64,000 bases of DNA from Vespa crabro (GCF_910589235.1 NC_060955.1:9125194-9189193); one strand, 5' to 3'. Counted from the stretch's first letter, positions 52,301 through 63,676 are shown. Program-made: numbers and translations. Notes: a model not told the origin generated them from the sequence alone.

Positions 52301-53665
52301 TACTAAATGAAGGAAGTGAGTTCAATAGATTCTATCAACATTAATGCGTTTTCTGAGATTTGTAGGCTTTTATTTTTCTTTCTTTTTCAACTGTTTATAT
52401 ATAAAGAAAGATTCTAAATTACTCTCATGTTACAGATCATAGCAAAAAAATATTGATTTTTAGATTTTTTGTGCTATTCAGCGACTCAATGTCTCGTGAG
52501 CTGCACGGCTTTTGTTTCTGTTTTTTGTTTTTAGGATAGTCGGTTTCGTATCATTATTTAAATTTATATACTAAAAAGAAAACAAGGAAACATTACTAAT
52601 GAACAAAATTAAAATAATGGACAAAATCTTATTTTCAGTCGCAAATTTGTATACCTATTTTATATGCATTTGTCATAAAACAAAATTGTACCAGTGCTGT
52701 ATCCTATCTAGCACAGATTACCGCGGAACACGCGTCTACCATCATTAAAAGAAATAAATATGAGAGATTGGATAACGTAAGTTTATTTTAATAACGTCCT
52801 AAATTATCAAGGAAGGGAGTACTTCTAAAAAATTTCGGCTTACAGTGTAGAAAATACATAAAAATATTAAGCATTTCTAATTATTTCTGAGTTCAAACTG
52901 TATGTTTTACTACTACATTTCGAGGATTTAAAAAAATTAAAACAGATTTGTTTTAATTTTGGAAACGTATAACAGATTCTTTATCATAGAATTTACTTTC
53001 TCTATTCTAGATATTATTTCTAATATTCTGTTATAGACGCTCATTAGCAATTTTTTAAACATCTTAGTATCTTTATCCTATATGTTTATAGAATAATGAT
53101 CTATATGTCATAAGAATCGATGTGTATGTATAAAAATATATAAAAAATTACGGTATATAAAAGTAAATATAAAAGTGTGCATTTCAAATGAATAAACGAT
53201 TAGTTTTTGAAGTTAAATTTTAATTTGAATTTAAAAGTGATTACAAAAAGAATAAATCAGTTGATTATATTTATTTACATCGATATAATAAAAAAAGACA
53301 CTGACGGAATGATTCCTGAAGTACGAATCCAGATATTCGTCATTGTTATACATTACTTATAAGATTTTTATATCTTTAGCATATAAGATATAAAGAGAAT
53401 TAGAAGTTTTTCTAAAATTTAACAATATTTCATAAATTTAGATCTTATTTTTCCGAATCTTTGAAAAATTTTTATTTTTATACATAAACTATTCTAAAAA
53501 AAACACCATTATTTTTCACACAATTTTTTTCAAAGTAAATAAAGTTCATTAAGTCATAAAGCTCAAAAAGTTATTGTTGGAGTAAACCATTATAAATCCA
53601 AAAGTTATGAACAGCCTTAAACGAAAATATCTCGATTATGAACATGTGATATGCCGCATTCTTTT
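49305..53665. other. AT-rich DNA, probably decayed transposon debris
   Basis: No intact gene. The - strand around 50711-50487 has a weak RT-like stretch (FVDHTLIVSG where LINE RTs have YADDTLIV), too short and damaged to assign firmly. A segment near 52494-52520 (CTCGTGAGCTGCACGGCTTT) recurs at 54410-54435. Confidence 0.35.
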
Positions 53666-54351
53666 TGTAAACCATAGATATGTAGGATATTTTTTAAAAC
53701 TCTACCTGAAAGAAACTGATTAACTCGGATAATTTATTTTTGGTTAATACGTATTTTACTAGTAAAGATACTATAATTACGGTATTACAACTTAGAATTC
53801 TACAACTCTTCCCTCTTTTCCTGACTTAATCAAGGCTTTACTTGTTACTCTTTGTTGGTCCACTCAGGATCTTCGTCGTAACTCATCGTTGGGTCTATTC
53901 AAGGTCGTCCGTAACTCCTAGCTTGGTCTACTTAAGATCTAGTCCACTCAGGATCTTCGTCGTTATATCTCGCTCGGCCTACTCAAGACTGTCCCTCCGT
54001 TGTTCTTTTTCTATCACGTATACCCCATACCCTTTCTTATCCCCGGTCATATTCGTGCATACACATTCGGTAAGGCTTATTGCCCTTTTTTTCTATTTCT
54101 TGTTTCGTTGCCTATCTTACTCATGCTGCATTTCCATCTCACTCACTCTCTTAATATCTAAGACCTTTCTCTTCCTTTCATAAGCAACGCACCCTATAAA
54201 GGACAGACCACGCTCTGTCCGACTGCTGACCAATTTTTTTCATATACACAACTAATTAATATTAGAACTTTCCATCTTTTGTCTAACTATGAATAGGCTT
54301 ATCTCATACATATACACGCACACAACTAATCCTAGAACCTTCAAACCTACA
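53666..54351 (-). mobile_element. Solitary Ty3/gypsy LTR
   Basis: This 686-bp segment aligns over its whole length with the LTR at 61457-62159, from TGTA..AGATAT..TAAAAC..CTA at the left to ACCTTCAAACCYACA at the right. Both ends follow the TG..CA rule (on the - strand TGTAGGTTTGAAGG...TTACA). Orientation is inferred from the partner element, whose pol is on the - strand. No pol sequence adjoins it, so it is best read as a solo LTR. Flanking 4-5 bp do not match, so either the target duplication has decayed or the boundaries are off by a few bases. An 84-bp internal duplication (GTCCACTCAGGATCTTCGTC at 53858 and 53942) is absent from the partner. Confidence 0.75.
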
Positions 54352-54477
54352 GATATAATACCTATATTCTACTTATCCCATATTGGATAAAGTGTAGGAG
54401 AGGGCCTCCTCGTGAGCTGTATGGCTTTTATTTTTAAAGGTGGACTAATGGAACTAGTGTGGGAATAGTTTGATTGA

Positions 54478-54613
54478 TGTTGGAGACCGTGCAGCCTGCG
54501 ACGGAAAAGTTGTCCATCTGTCAATTATAGTATAGTATAAATCCTTTAAGGCAGTTGTTTACTTGAGAATAAAACTATCATGAGTTATTCTTGAAAGTAT
54601 TTCTTGTGTTACA
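54478..54613 (+). mobile_element. Possible copia-type LTR
   Basis: The segment starts TGTTGGAGACC and ends TTGTGTTACA. It contains a TATAAAT box followed by an AATAAAA signal in the right order and spacing for a short LTR, and the TGTTGG start is typical of Ty1/copia elements. No second copy was found in the window and the flanks do not show a target duplication, so this is tentative. Confidence 0.3.
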
Positions 54614-57600
54614 AGAAATATTGTTAGTGGACACTGCGTTTGAGTATAACTATATGAGAGCGTGATTCAACTATCCGGAAGCGATTGCGTTGTAACATGC
54701 TCTCAAATGGAAACAAAGGAATATTACTATCGGAGAACTCTTAAAAGATTCACGAAGAAATAAGAATCTGTTTCCTATTTTAAGAGTAGCTATCAGAGAA
54801 TAGTAGCACAGAACTGTTTGCAGAAAAAGAATGGAGGAAATATGATACCTTCTAATTAACCAGTTGAATGCATTAGTCGTCAGTCTACATGTCAGTCAGT
54901 CAGTTACATGTCAGTCCGAAACTTTATTTCGGTGCAGTTGATGGATATACTTGTCGTGTAAAATAAAAAATTACCATTTACTACAAAAATTCCAATTTCA
55001 GTAAGAAGTAATAAAAATGTTATTTAGTGGTATGTTCCCTTTATATTACCAATAAAATGTATTTTATAAAAAAAAGTTTGATTATTCTCTTTGGTATATC
55101 GGTTATTCTCAGTACAATGTATTGCTTTTCACAAACTGAATTAATTATTTTCCCCCAATGCATCGAATATTCCCCGAATTGTTTTATGTACTTTACAGTG
55201 TATATTGGGTATTTTCCAATAACAATTAAAATAATATAAATGAAATGCGCCAATTATGAAGGCTTTTAATAATTTCTGGTTTGTTGCCAGAAGGTGATAC
55301 TCATAAGATTCAAAAAAGTTTTGCTTGGATTTTTACCTATTTCCTCAGTTATTATCAAAATAAAATAAAAGGTAAAGTGGTACAAAAATTAGCTAAAAAA
55401 ATTAGCTAAAAAATTATCTAATTATTTATGAATTTTATTATTTTTTTAGCAATTGTTAAATGTTTTTTTACCCTGTATTCAAAGTGTATATTCATCATTC
55501 CTTGATTTTAATTATGTACCCCGTAAGGGATTTTTACAACTAAATTCCGCAGTTAACTGGTTAATAATAATATATGAAGTAAATTCAATATTGAACTGAT
55601 AAATGAAAATATTATTTCACTCAAACCGTGCATTGACAATTATTTCAAAACAACTTTTTAATTGCTGAAATGGAACGCATTATTTTGTACATTGATGATT
55701 TTTTAATTATAGCAAAAAAAGAATTACGTCACATTATATTCTAAGGATAAGGAAATACTTGTCGATGAGATAGACTGTGCATGTTCAAGTTTGTTAACAT
55801 CTACTGGTGATTTTTCAGTTGCTTCCAGTTAGTCGTAGATTAATGAGAGTAGATAATATCAGGCTGTTTCCAAATCGAATAACATAGAGCACAAATACAT
55901 GTGGCTTCTATGCAATCCATTTCGTACTACACCGTATGACAGCTATTTAGTCATTTGGTGCATGTGTACCACAATAGAAGAGCAACTTCAGAGCTACATA
56001 CATATTGTTAATTAGTTGCCGGCAACCTTAGATTAAAGGGATTATATTAATATGTATCTACTCGGTCGTGATGACTATGAAATCTCAAGTGATGAACGGG
56101 CAACTTGTTTGGTTACCAAATTTAATGATTATATTTAATCGCTTGGTTTTTTTGTCATTCGTCGATCTGATCGACCATTTAGCCTTAAGTGATCAAACTA
56201 TTTAATCACCTATCATAAAAATTATAAGTACGCAGCTAGGGTGACGTTTATTCCAAAACAAACAGTAGAATAGATGGACGTACATAGGTATCAACAAATC
56301 TTCAATGGGCATTGTTCTGAGAGTTCTATTTGACAGTAAATTCTCATGCTAGAGGCTATCTGAGAGTAAAAATTCTCGAAATTACTCTCAAATGGATACA
56401 AAATTTAAGAGTACTCTCAAAAGCAACTATTGTAAGAAACTCTTCAATGAACGGTTGCCTTTGCCAATCGTTAAGATGCCGATTATCTCATAAACGATGC
56501 ATAGTAGCAATCTTTTACTAGATATGATTTTGATTGCAAATATTAGATACTTAGTATATAAATGTGTAACAATATTATAGGTATCCATTTAAAAAGACTA
56601 TATAAACTTTCATAACTCAAGATCACGAGTAAAAAAAAATGTTTACATGCTCTTTGTAGTTGACTCAAAGCCGTGTAAATTTTCCGTAATAAACTTGTAA
56701 CTTCAATCAATCGCAAAAAATTTGTTCGGGCATATATAGATTGTATACAGAGAGAGATAAAGAAGAAACGTATAAAAGAAAAACAAAAACATTAAATAGC
56801 GTGTTAATAATTGATTAATTTTTATTTTATTAATATCTTAAACGATTTTGTAGTTATATAACGGAATAACGAAGTATTTCCGACCCCATGTGATCAGATA
56901 ATAAATATTTGTCTTGATTTTTCTAATCACCCCTCATATATGATAGTTTATTGAGTTTTGAAACAGTATATATATATTTATTTATTTATTTTTATTTTTA
57001 GTTATAATGTTCTTTTTCTATCTTTTTTTTTGTTTTATTGCTATATTTGTCTCTTTTTCTTTAAATGAAGAAATCGAAAATGAGATGGGAACGCTTCTGA
57101 GTTTCATTTTAATTGGAATGGAACATCGAATGATTCCGTATTTTTTTTTTCTAACGTAACCGTCAACTCAAGTTTTTTCTGGAAAGATCAGATCTCTAAA
57201 GAGATTCATTTTTATAATCCTTATATCGAACGTCAAATAACTTTATAAATTTTTAGGTTTCTCCGTGAAATTTATTGGTTAGACCAGAAGAATGTTAACC
57301 TTTTAATCAATGGTTCGAAATTCATTTGTTTGATATCTCCCATTTTAATCTCTCCAGTGAAATAATTCATTATGAAGCATTACTTGCTAATGAAAATTCT
57401 AACATTATATGTTACTTGGAATTCAAAACAAAAATATCTAATTATCAAAGTATCATTGTAGAATTGAATTGTAAAGAGCAATTACACTGTAATAGTATTT
57501 CGAGTCAGATCGAATATGTATGAAGAAACGTTACAATCTCGTGCTCGGAGACGGCACAGACAGTGACTGATGCTGTTACTTCTACTATTCAGTAGCTTTA

Positions 57601-58490
57601 TATTAATCTTTGGCTGCTAGATTATAGAATTAGATCGGTGGTATCTACGTATTAATGGAATTAATCCATTATAACGTCATATAACTTTGAAGTTATACAC
57701 CTATATATATGTATTGTTATTTTATTTTATTTTATCATCGCAAAATTATTAGCTAATTGTAAATAGAGATGGCACTTAGAATAGTATAGTTTAATATAAT
57801 ATAACTGCAGCTATATTATTATAAGTTGTATAGTATACTATAACTCTACTAACTATACTATTATAAGATATGTAGCTATAATATATAGCTAAATATTATT
57901 ATAAATTGTACTTAGTGTCATATAGTTATACCAGTATAAACTGTATTTACAATTAGTAAAAGATATATTAGTTATACTAGTATTAAAGTTATGTCTTACA
58001 TTGTTTACATTTTATTTAGGTACAGAACAAAAATTGGTTTACAGAGTTATATACAAGTGACTAATTCAAAAATAAAAATCTTTGAGTAAGGATCAAATTG
58101 GTCACCGCAATTTTTAAAAAAATTTTGGGCCATAACAATTCTTGTTTTCCAAAAATTTCGTTGCTCAAAAAAAAGTTGACGTGTTTGTGTTTATGCATGT
58201 TAGATGAAAAAAAGCTGGATATTCATCGAATTATTATGAAACAAAATTAATGTTCCATTTTTCTTTTTTCTTTTTTTTCTTTTTTTTTTTAATACTGTTT
58301 TGTGAACGAACGAACGAACGAAAACCTTATCAAAAAATGTTATATTCGTTTAAATAAAATTATAAAATTATAAATGTTATATCATGTTTACTTTGTGAAG
58401 TTCTCTCTCATTATATCGAAGAATCGAATTCGAACGAGCGCGTGTCATCTTTCTTTCGACCCTGCGGCGGATTTAATAATGAGCACGGCC
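54614..58490. other. AT-rich DNA without recognisable genes
   Basis: Probably degenerate transposon sequence plus low-complexity DNA. The stretch 57780-57970 is an irregular TATAGTTATA-type low-complexity region rich in short palindromes. Confidence 0.4.
55655..55731 (+). pseudogene. Possible reverse-transcriptase scrap with YIDD box
   Basis: One open frame ending at TAA reads RIILYIDDFLIIAKKE. The hydrophobic-YxDD-hydrophobic pattern followed by a Lys/Glu segment is the catalytic box of LTR-element reverse transcriptases. It is on the same strand as the copia-like LTR candidate 1 kb upstream. It is only about 25 residues, so a chance match is quite possible. Confidence 0.25.
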
Positions 58491-58497
58491 GCGGTCG

Positions 58498-58501
58498 GCT
58501 G

Positions 58502-58580
<79 letters not shown>
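58498..58580. repeat. (CTG)n/(CAG)n trinucleotide repeat
   Basis: About 27 CTG units with two TTG interruptions and an initial CTA. It lies in a GC-richer patch (58430-58670). On the + strand a 131-codon frame from 58374 reads it as polyCys and continues to DFSLALADFKREWLVSQERI. On the - strand it reads as polyAla (63 codons), while the polyGln frame is closed by stops on both sides. Which frame, if any, is coding cannot be decided; an untranslated exon is plausible. Confidence 0.9.
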
Positions 58581-59306
58581 ATCAACCATATTGATTTTAG
58601 TCTGGCCCTGGCAGATTTTAAACGGGAATGGCTTGTGAGTCAGGAGCGTATCACATTGAGCCACCTTTTGGATAAAGATTTACGGATTTTCCAACAGATC
58701 TTCTTACTTTCTTATCCATTTTTGTTTTTATTTCTTTTTTTTTCTAGCAAGAAATTTTCTTTGGAATAATTGGACGCGTAGTTGCTTAATTGGACGCATT
58801 AATTAAAGGCATTACAGCAACAAATTGAGGGCGAACTTGGTGATTTAAATGACAAAAGACCAATTTCTTTTCTTTATTCAACTTTATCTCAATTTACCAT
58901 CGTTTTATACATTCGATCAATAAGGTAGAGAACGATAAAAATCTTTTATCGTCGAAAGTAAAGTGGATTCCCGAAGAGAGTAGAAGCATTTAAATGATTA
59001 CGATCGAATAATTGATAATAATCAAAGAACGGTCGCGGTTGAATTGTGTCACACTTTTTATAGCGTGTCTCTTGGGTAAAATCAGACTTGGAAATAATTG
59101 AACAAACTTTTGAAATGTGTTTTTAGTGATATTACTTACTATGTGTTGAGACGGTAAGATATATAAAAAATTATGATATTTACTAATTTATTTTATGAGA
59201 ATTAGTAAAAAATATCGATATAAATATTTTGTCAATTGTAAAGAAGAACTCATAGAGAACATAAAGACTCTTTTAGATTTTTATTTTTTATATTATTTAC
59301 TTAATA

Positions 59307-59334
59307 TTAGATTGGTGCGAATGAAATGTCGGAT
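59307..59334 (+). repeat. mariner terminal inverted repeat, 3' side of transposase
   Basis: TTAGATTGGTGCGAATGAAA and eight further bases, preceded by TA. It differs from the other end at positions 5, 14 and 26. Confidence 0.9.
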
Positions 59335-59383
59335 TCTTAAGTGAATATATTAAACTGCATATCTTTTTCCAAAAGCTGTTTAT

Positions 59384-60409
59384 TTAATCAAAATATGCTC
59401 CATTTACTTCAATACACTTTTCCCGACGAGATTTTAATGCATAGATGTCTGTCTTGAAGAAATTCTGATCTTTAGAATCAATGAACTCTGATATGGCATT
59501 TTTCAGACTGTTTTCATTTTCGTACTGTTTAGTCCGTAAAAACAGTTCTAAATGTTTAAATAAAAGAAAGTCGGTTGGCAAAAGATCCGGTAAATAATGT
59601 GGGTGCTGCAAAATTTCATATTTGAATTCATTTAATTTCGCAATTGTTTTGTACGATGTATACGAGCGATGTGGTCGAGCGTTGTCGTGGAGAAGTATTG
59701 GGCCATGTCGATTAACAAGTGATGGGCGTATAATTTTCAATTTTTCATGCATTTCTTCAATGTACTGGCAATACTTTTCGGCTGTAAATGTCATTCCAGT
59801 TCGAAGGAATGAGTAGTGTATTACTCCAGTCACATTCCACCAAACTGTGATTAAAATTTTCCGTGGATGAAGTGATGGCCGTGGAGTATGAGCACAAGCC
59901 TCATCCCTATCAAACCACCGAGCATACCTTTTCCTACTGTCATAAAGAACCCATTTTTCATCATAAATAATGATCCGATCGAAAAATGGATCTCGATTAA
60001 ATCCAGTTAGCAATGATGAGCATACGTTCAAGCGATTTAGCTTATTTCGCTCGGTTAGTTCGTGCGGTATCCACTTATCCATTTTTTTCACCTTGCCAAT
60101 TTCAGAAAGATGTCGCAATATTGTTGTATGGCTTCCATTCTGGCAGCAAGTTCCCTTGAAGAAACAGTTGGATTCGTTTCCACCAATGCTTTGAGAGCAA
60201 TCATTTTTCACAGACGTTTCGGGTCTTCCACGCGGTTCATTTTGCAAGGAAAAATCACCAGACCGAAATTTTTCAAACCAACGCTGCACTTTTCGATCGT
60301 TCAAAGTATTATCCCCAAACGCTTGGTTTATATTGCGTGCAGCTTTTGCAGCATTATTACCAAATTTATACTCATATACGAAAATTACACGAATATCAGT
60401 TGAATTCAT
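59384..60409 (-). pseudogene. mariner transposase, open but internally frameshifted
   Basis: The start is taken at ATG 60409 (MNSTDIRVIFVYEYKFG), giving 341 aa, close to the 340-odd residues usual for mariner; upstream codons have only a GTG. N-terminal helix-turn-helix (AARNINQAFG, VQRWFEKFRSGD), linker signature KWIPHEL, catalytic Asp in IYDEKW, second Asp in LLHDNARPH and third Asp in LPTDFLLFKHL are all present, and the end GAYFD is typical. Two faults are visible. Between about 60203 and 60134 the reading frame is shifted: the neighbouring frame, not the open one, gives the expected helix (ALVETNP..SSRELAARM), so two compensating indels leave about 23 wrong residues. Second, an insertion in SYTSYKT lengthens the spacing between the last two Asp residues from 34 to 37. 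It is therefore probably inactive. Confidence 0.9.
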
Positions 60410-60571
60410 ATTGGTGCAAAATTCAAAGCAAATAACAAAAGGGTACACTTTTGAGAAAATCTTCTTTGCTAAAATGTGACTCTGGCAATGGACAGTACAA
60501 CTATAAACCAGGTTATGTCATAAACGAAAGCATAACAAAAACAGGGAGACAAACGTTCACATTTAAAGAAA

Positions 60572-60599
60572 ATTCGACATTTCATACGCACCAACCTAA
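60572..60599 (-). repeat. mariner terminal inverted repeat, 5' side of transposase
   Basis: The reverse complement reads TTAGGTTGGTGCGTATGAAA and eight further bases, followed on the + strand by TA. Confidence 0.9.
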
Positions 60600-60601
60600 T
60601 A

Positions 60602-61396
60602 GTATGTATATATTCATTAAATGAACTGTAATTTCGTTTATGTTACGAATTCAACCTTCGAACTTTAAGGAAATATTTTAAAAATATTGTGCGTTTCATT
60701 TATATTATAAAAAAAATAAAAAACCCATGGATATTTTTAGCCTGCCAGCGGAGAATCGACCCTTTAAAAAGCAAGTTCGGCCAAATGATTTTCGAATTGG
60801 TTCAGCCAGTGTACAATAAAAATTAAGATGGAGGTTATATATTTCTCTTTTTTTTTTACGCTTCGATTCGCTGCTGTCGGTGCTGATACTGCTGATACTG
60901 CTGATACGGACTGGTGCCGTGAGCTAACAGAAACAGGATGGATTAACATAAAATTGTGAGGATACAAATTAATCGAGCTTATTGATCAATCGTTTGGAAT
61001 TCTCACGTTTGCAACAAATTTTAATGAGGGAATAAAAGAAAAGAACTATTACGGATAAGGAAGAAAAAGAAAGATAGATCAAAAAGTTTTCGATTGATTT
61101 TCCGGATTTATCAGTTCGCGCTCTGTTAATTCGACGTACCAACCAATAATTTTTTTTTACTTTAATCCACTCTTTGATGGTTCGTGCTTATCGCAAGACT
61201 TCTAAAAGAGAGTTCTTTCAAGTCTACGAAATCGGTTTCGTTATATATATGTTTAATATTCGAATTTATATCGGGGTAGGATCGCTTGCCAAGACTCGCG
61301 CTTCGATTTTGTATATAAATCATATAATACTATCGAATGATATAATAAAGAGGTATCTTATAGCTATTAAAATGTATGTATATATCTATATATATA

Positions 61397-61456
<60 letters not shown>
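60602..61456. other. AT-rich spacer with (TA)n(TATG)n microsatellite
   Basis: No gene. A CTGATA triplet array at about 60889-60906 and a TA/TATG microsatellite at 61377-61460 abut the gypsy LTR. Confidence 0.6.

Positions 61457-61460
<4 letters not shown>
61377..61460. repeat. (TA)n(TATG)n compound microsatellite
   Basis: TA-rich tract followed by about six TATG units. The LTR at 61457 begins at or within its end. Confidence 0.9.
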
Positions 61461-61461
<1 letters not shown>

Positions 61462-62159
61462 TATCTAGAGATATATAAGATATTTATAAAACCCTATTTA
61501 TTAGATACGGACTGACTAACTCGAATTATTTACTCTTTATTTAATGTGCTTTATTAATACAATTACTATACTTAAAGTGATACAACTTAAATATTATAGC
61601 TCTTTCCTCTTTCTTTGACTTACTCAAGACTTTATTTGTTACTCTTTGTTGATTCACTCAGGATTATTCACTCAGAACCTTCATCGTTATATCTCATTTG
61701 GTCTACTCAAGACTGTCCTTCTCATTGTTCTTTTCCGATTACGTGAACTCAATAGCCTTTCTCATCCCGATTCGCATTAGTGCATACGCATACAATAACT
61801 CTTATTGCCCTTTTGTCCTATTCCTTGTTTCGTTGCCTGTCTTACTCACGCTACATTTCCATTTCACTCACTCTCTCAATATCTCAGCTTCATTTCTTCC
61901 TCTCATAGACAATGCAATTCACAATGGATTGACTGTCGAGCGATTTGTCTCATACACAGTTAACTATTGCCAGAACTTTCCACCTTTTTGTTCGACTAAT
62001 AGATTTATTTATCTCATGCACGCTTACACGTAACTGACCAATTCTGGTACCTTCCATCTTTTATCTAACTGTCGATAAGCTTATCTCATACACACACATA
62101 CACTAATATACACTCACATATACACACAACTAACTTGCCCTTGAACCTTCAAACCCACA
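61457..62159 (-). mobile_element. 3' LTR of Ty3/gypsy element
   Basis: This matches the solitary LTR at 53666-54351 throughout. Read on the - strand it starts TGTGGGTTTGAAGG and ends TACA. Just upstream on that strand lies CAGAATGGCCGAT, in the position of the polypurine-tract region, and beyond it the pol gene, so this is the 3' LTR. It contains two copies of a roughly 72-bp subrepeat (about 61960-62037 and 62038-62110, each with CTTTCCA/CTTCCATCTTTT and TTATCTCAT), where the solitary LTR has one. Confidence 0.75.
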
Positions 62160-62404
62160 ATCGGCCATTCTGCCAGGACATTTGTCCTCGAATGTTTTTT
62201 TTCCATCAGGCTCGTCTAATATCTTATAGTTTTCTCTTCTTCTCAAAGTCGCCTGTCATCACTTGACTGCATTTTATCGAAACTTTATGTCACATTTCAC
62301 CTTACATTTAGTAATTACTTATTCTAATCTCTCTTACTCATCTTAATTTATTTCACTTATTCCTTCACATATATTCATCATACTTCGAGTTACAATAATA
62401 ATTA

Positions 62405-63422
62405 CTATATTCGTTCTTGCTCATCCTTACTTTCGCTTCCACACTGATCGCTCGCGTAATCGATCCAATGTTTCAAGTTGTCGGCTGAGGCCGTCGTACT
62501 TATGGCACCCTCGTGCTCGCCTATTTTGCACACTACATACCTATCCCCTCGCAGTACGCGGGTCACTCTATAGGGACCTAAGTATGAAGTTGCTAACTTT
62601 AAATCTGGCCCTATTTGCGTTCGTTTCATGGCTACCAAGTCGTCTTTCCGATATGGAACAAAATTTGTGCGCTTTTTATCGTAGGCCCTCTTATTTTCAG
62701 CCTGAAACTTAACTATCTTCTCGACTAATCTGCATAACTCGTCGCGATCGTTTTGAAAGTCATCTACCTCTCTAAGAAGTTTCAGATCTCCTGATTCTCG
62801 CTTAAGCGTGTATTGGTTCCGAACAATATTTGAAACGGAGTGGTGTTTATGCTACGATGGTGTGTGACATTCAGATATTGTTACGCTCGCTCTACGTGAC
62901 AATTCCTTTTTAAGATGCACCAATTTCGTTAGTAGGAATATAAGCATTCGATTTACTTGCTCAACTTAGCCATTTCCTCGCGGATTACCAGTCGTGATTA
63001 TCACATGCTCGATGGCTTCATCTCTGCAAAATTCTTTGATTCGCACAGTGCAAATGCGGCTGCGCGATCTGTCACTATTTGCTGCGAGTTTCCAAAAACG
63101 GTAGCTTGTCTTTTTAACCATTCGAACATTTCGTTTGCCAATGTCGTTTTCGTTAGGTACTGCCAGGTAAATTTGGAGAAGCCGTCGACTACTACGAAAA
63201 GGTTACTATATCTCTTTCATGTGGATGGTAACAGTCCAAGGTGATTTACATGGAACGTGTCTAGAGGGATTTCGTCCTTGTTAAGGGGTCTAAGGTACTC
63301 TTCCAATCTACCTTCCCTCTTCGCCGTTAAAATGCACTCTACATAATTTCGGACCACTTCTACTTTCGATCGCGCTCGCGGAATCCAGTATTGGGAACTG
63401 AGCACTTTGATCACACCATCTG
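62405..63422 (-). pseudogene. Ty3/gypsy pol, integrase remnant
   Basis: On the - strand the order is: start of the integrase (YWIPRARSKVEVVR), a damaged HHCC finger (VEC with the first Cys of CxxC replaced by Tyr), PLDTFHVNHLG, the catalytic core with Asp in VVVDGFSKF and Asp in IVTDR, a GNPRGNG.VEQVNR block with the Glu, then a C-terminal GPY/F module (SYLGPYRVTRVLRGDRYVV) ending at 62405. In-frame TGA at 63219-63217, a frameshift just after the second Asp block and TAA at 62968-62966 break the frame. The C-terminal 100 residues or so are uninterrupted. Protease, RT and RNase H are absent: the element is cut off at about 63422, where a THAP gene begins. Described as an old retroelement copy only. 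Confidence 0.8.
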
Positions 63423-63602
63423 ATGACCAAAAAAGAAACCAGTTTTAATGTACACTATAATAAAAATATATTCGGAAAATTAGAAAAAATCGATAGGATA
63501 AAAGTCTGGCAACGCGTTCTGAAAATAAATATAAATTCGCATATGAGAGTGTGTTCGTTGCATTTTGAAAAAAGTGATTTTATATTACCAGGCAAAGATA
63601 AT
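63423..63602 (+). CDS. THAP-domain protein, exon 1 (5' part truncated or diverged)
   Basis: From ATG 63423 the frame reads MTKKETSFNVHYNK, then KVWQRVLKI..NSHMRVCSLHFEKSDFILPGKDN. The Trp, the RVCSLHF segment and following acidic-Phe residues fit the second half of a C2CH THAP zinc finger, a DNA-binding domain found in host regulators and in P-element-type transposases. The expected first Cys pair at the extreme N-terminus is missing, and the ATG lies exactly at the gypsy junction, so the 5' end is probably lost. If the donor at 63603 (AAT|GTTTAA) is not used, the frame stops three codons later. The donor is weak. Confidence 0.55.
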
Positions 63603-63676
63603 GTTTAACCTAACAGATACGTACTGATACAATTCAATAAATTGTAAATTTAATTAATTTTCAATATTTTGTATAG

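Larger units (their letters stand above)
59307..60599 (-). mobile_element. Complete-length mariner transposon (1293 bp)
   Basis: Terminal inverted repeats of about 28 bp, differing at three positions (TTAGRTTGGTGCGWATGAAA...), bound the element. Each side is flanked by TA (59305-59306 and 60600-60601), the mariner target duplication. Length and a single transposase ORF on the - strand are typical for Tc1/mariner. TTAGGTTGGTGC termini and the protein resemble the cecropia/Hsmar1-like group. The ends look intact, but the transposase is damaged (see its entry), so mobility would need enzyme supplied in trans. Confidence 0.93.

Noticed and set aside
53842..54183. 113-residue + strand ORF
   Set aside because: It lies inside the solitary LTR; the similar frame at 61698-62033 lies in the partner LTR. 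The shared sequence reflects LTR homology, not a gene.
54966..55260. Two overlapping 70-residue hydrophobic frames on opposite strands
   Set aside because: AT-rich composition yields hydrophobic codons on both strands; no start context, domain or splice evidence.
57780..57970. Apparent palindromes in TATAGTTATA-rich DNA
   Set aside because: Low-complexity AT sequence gives such palindromes by chance; no defined arms or flanking duplication.
59622..60403. + strand frames across the mariner element
   Set aside because: Antisense shadows of the transposase; no family similarity.
62957..63244. + strand frame opposite the gypsy integrase
   Set aside because: The - strand reads the integrase catalytic core here, so the + frame is a shadow.
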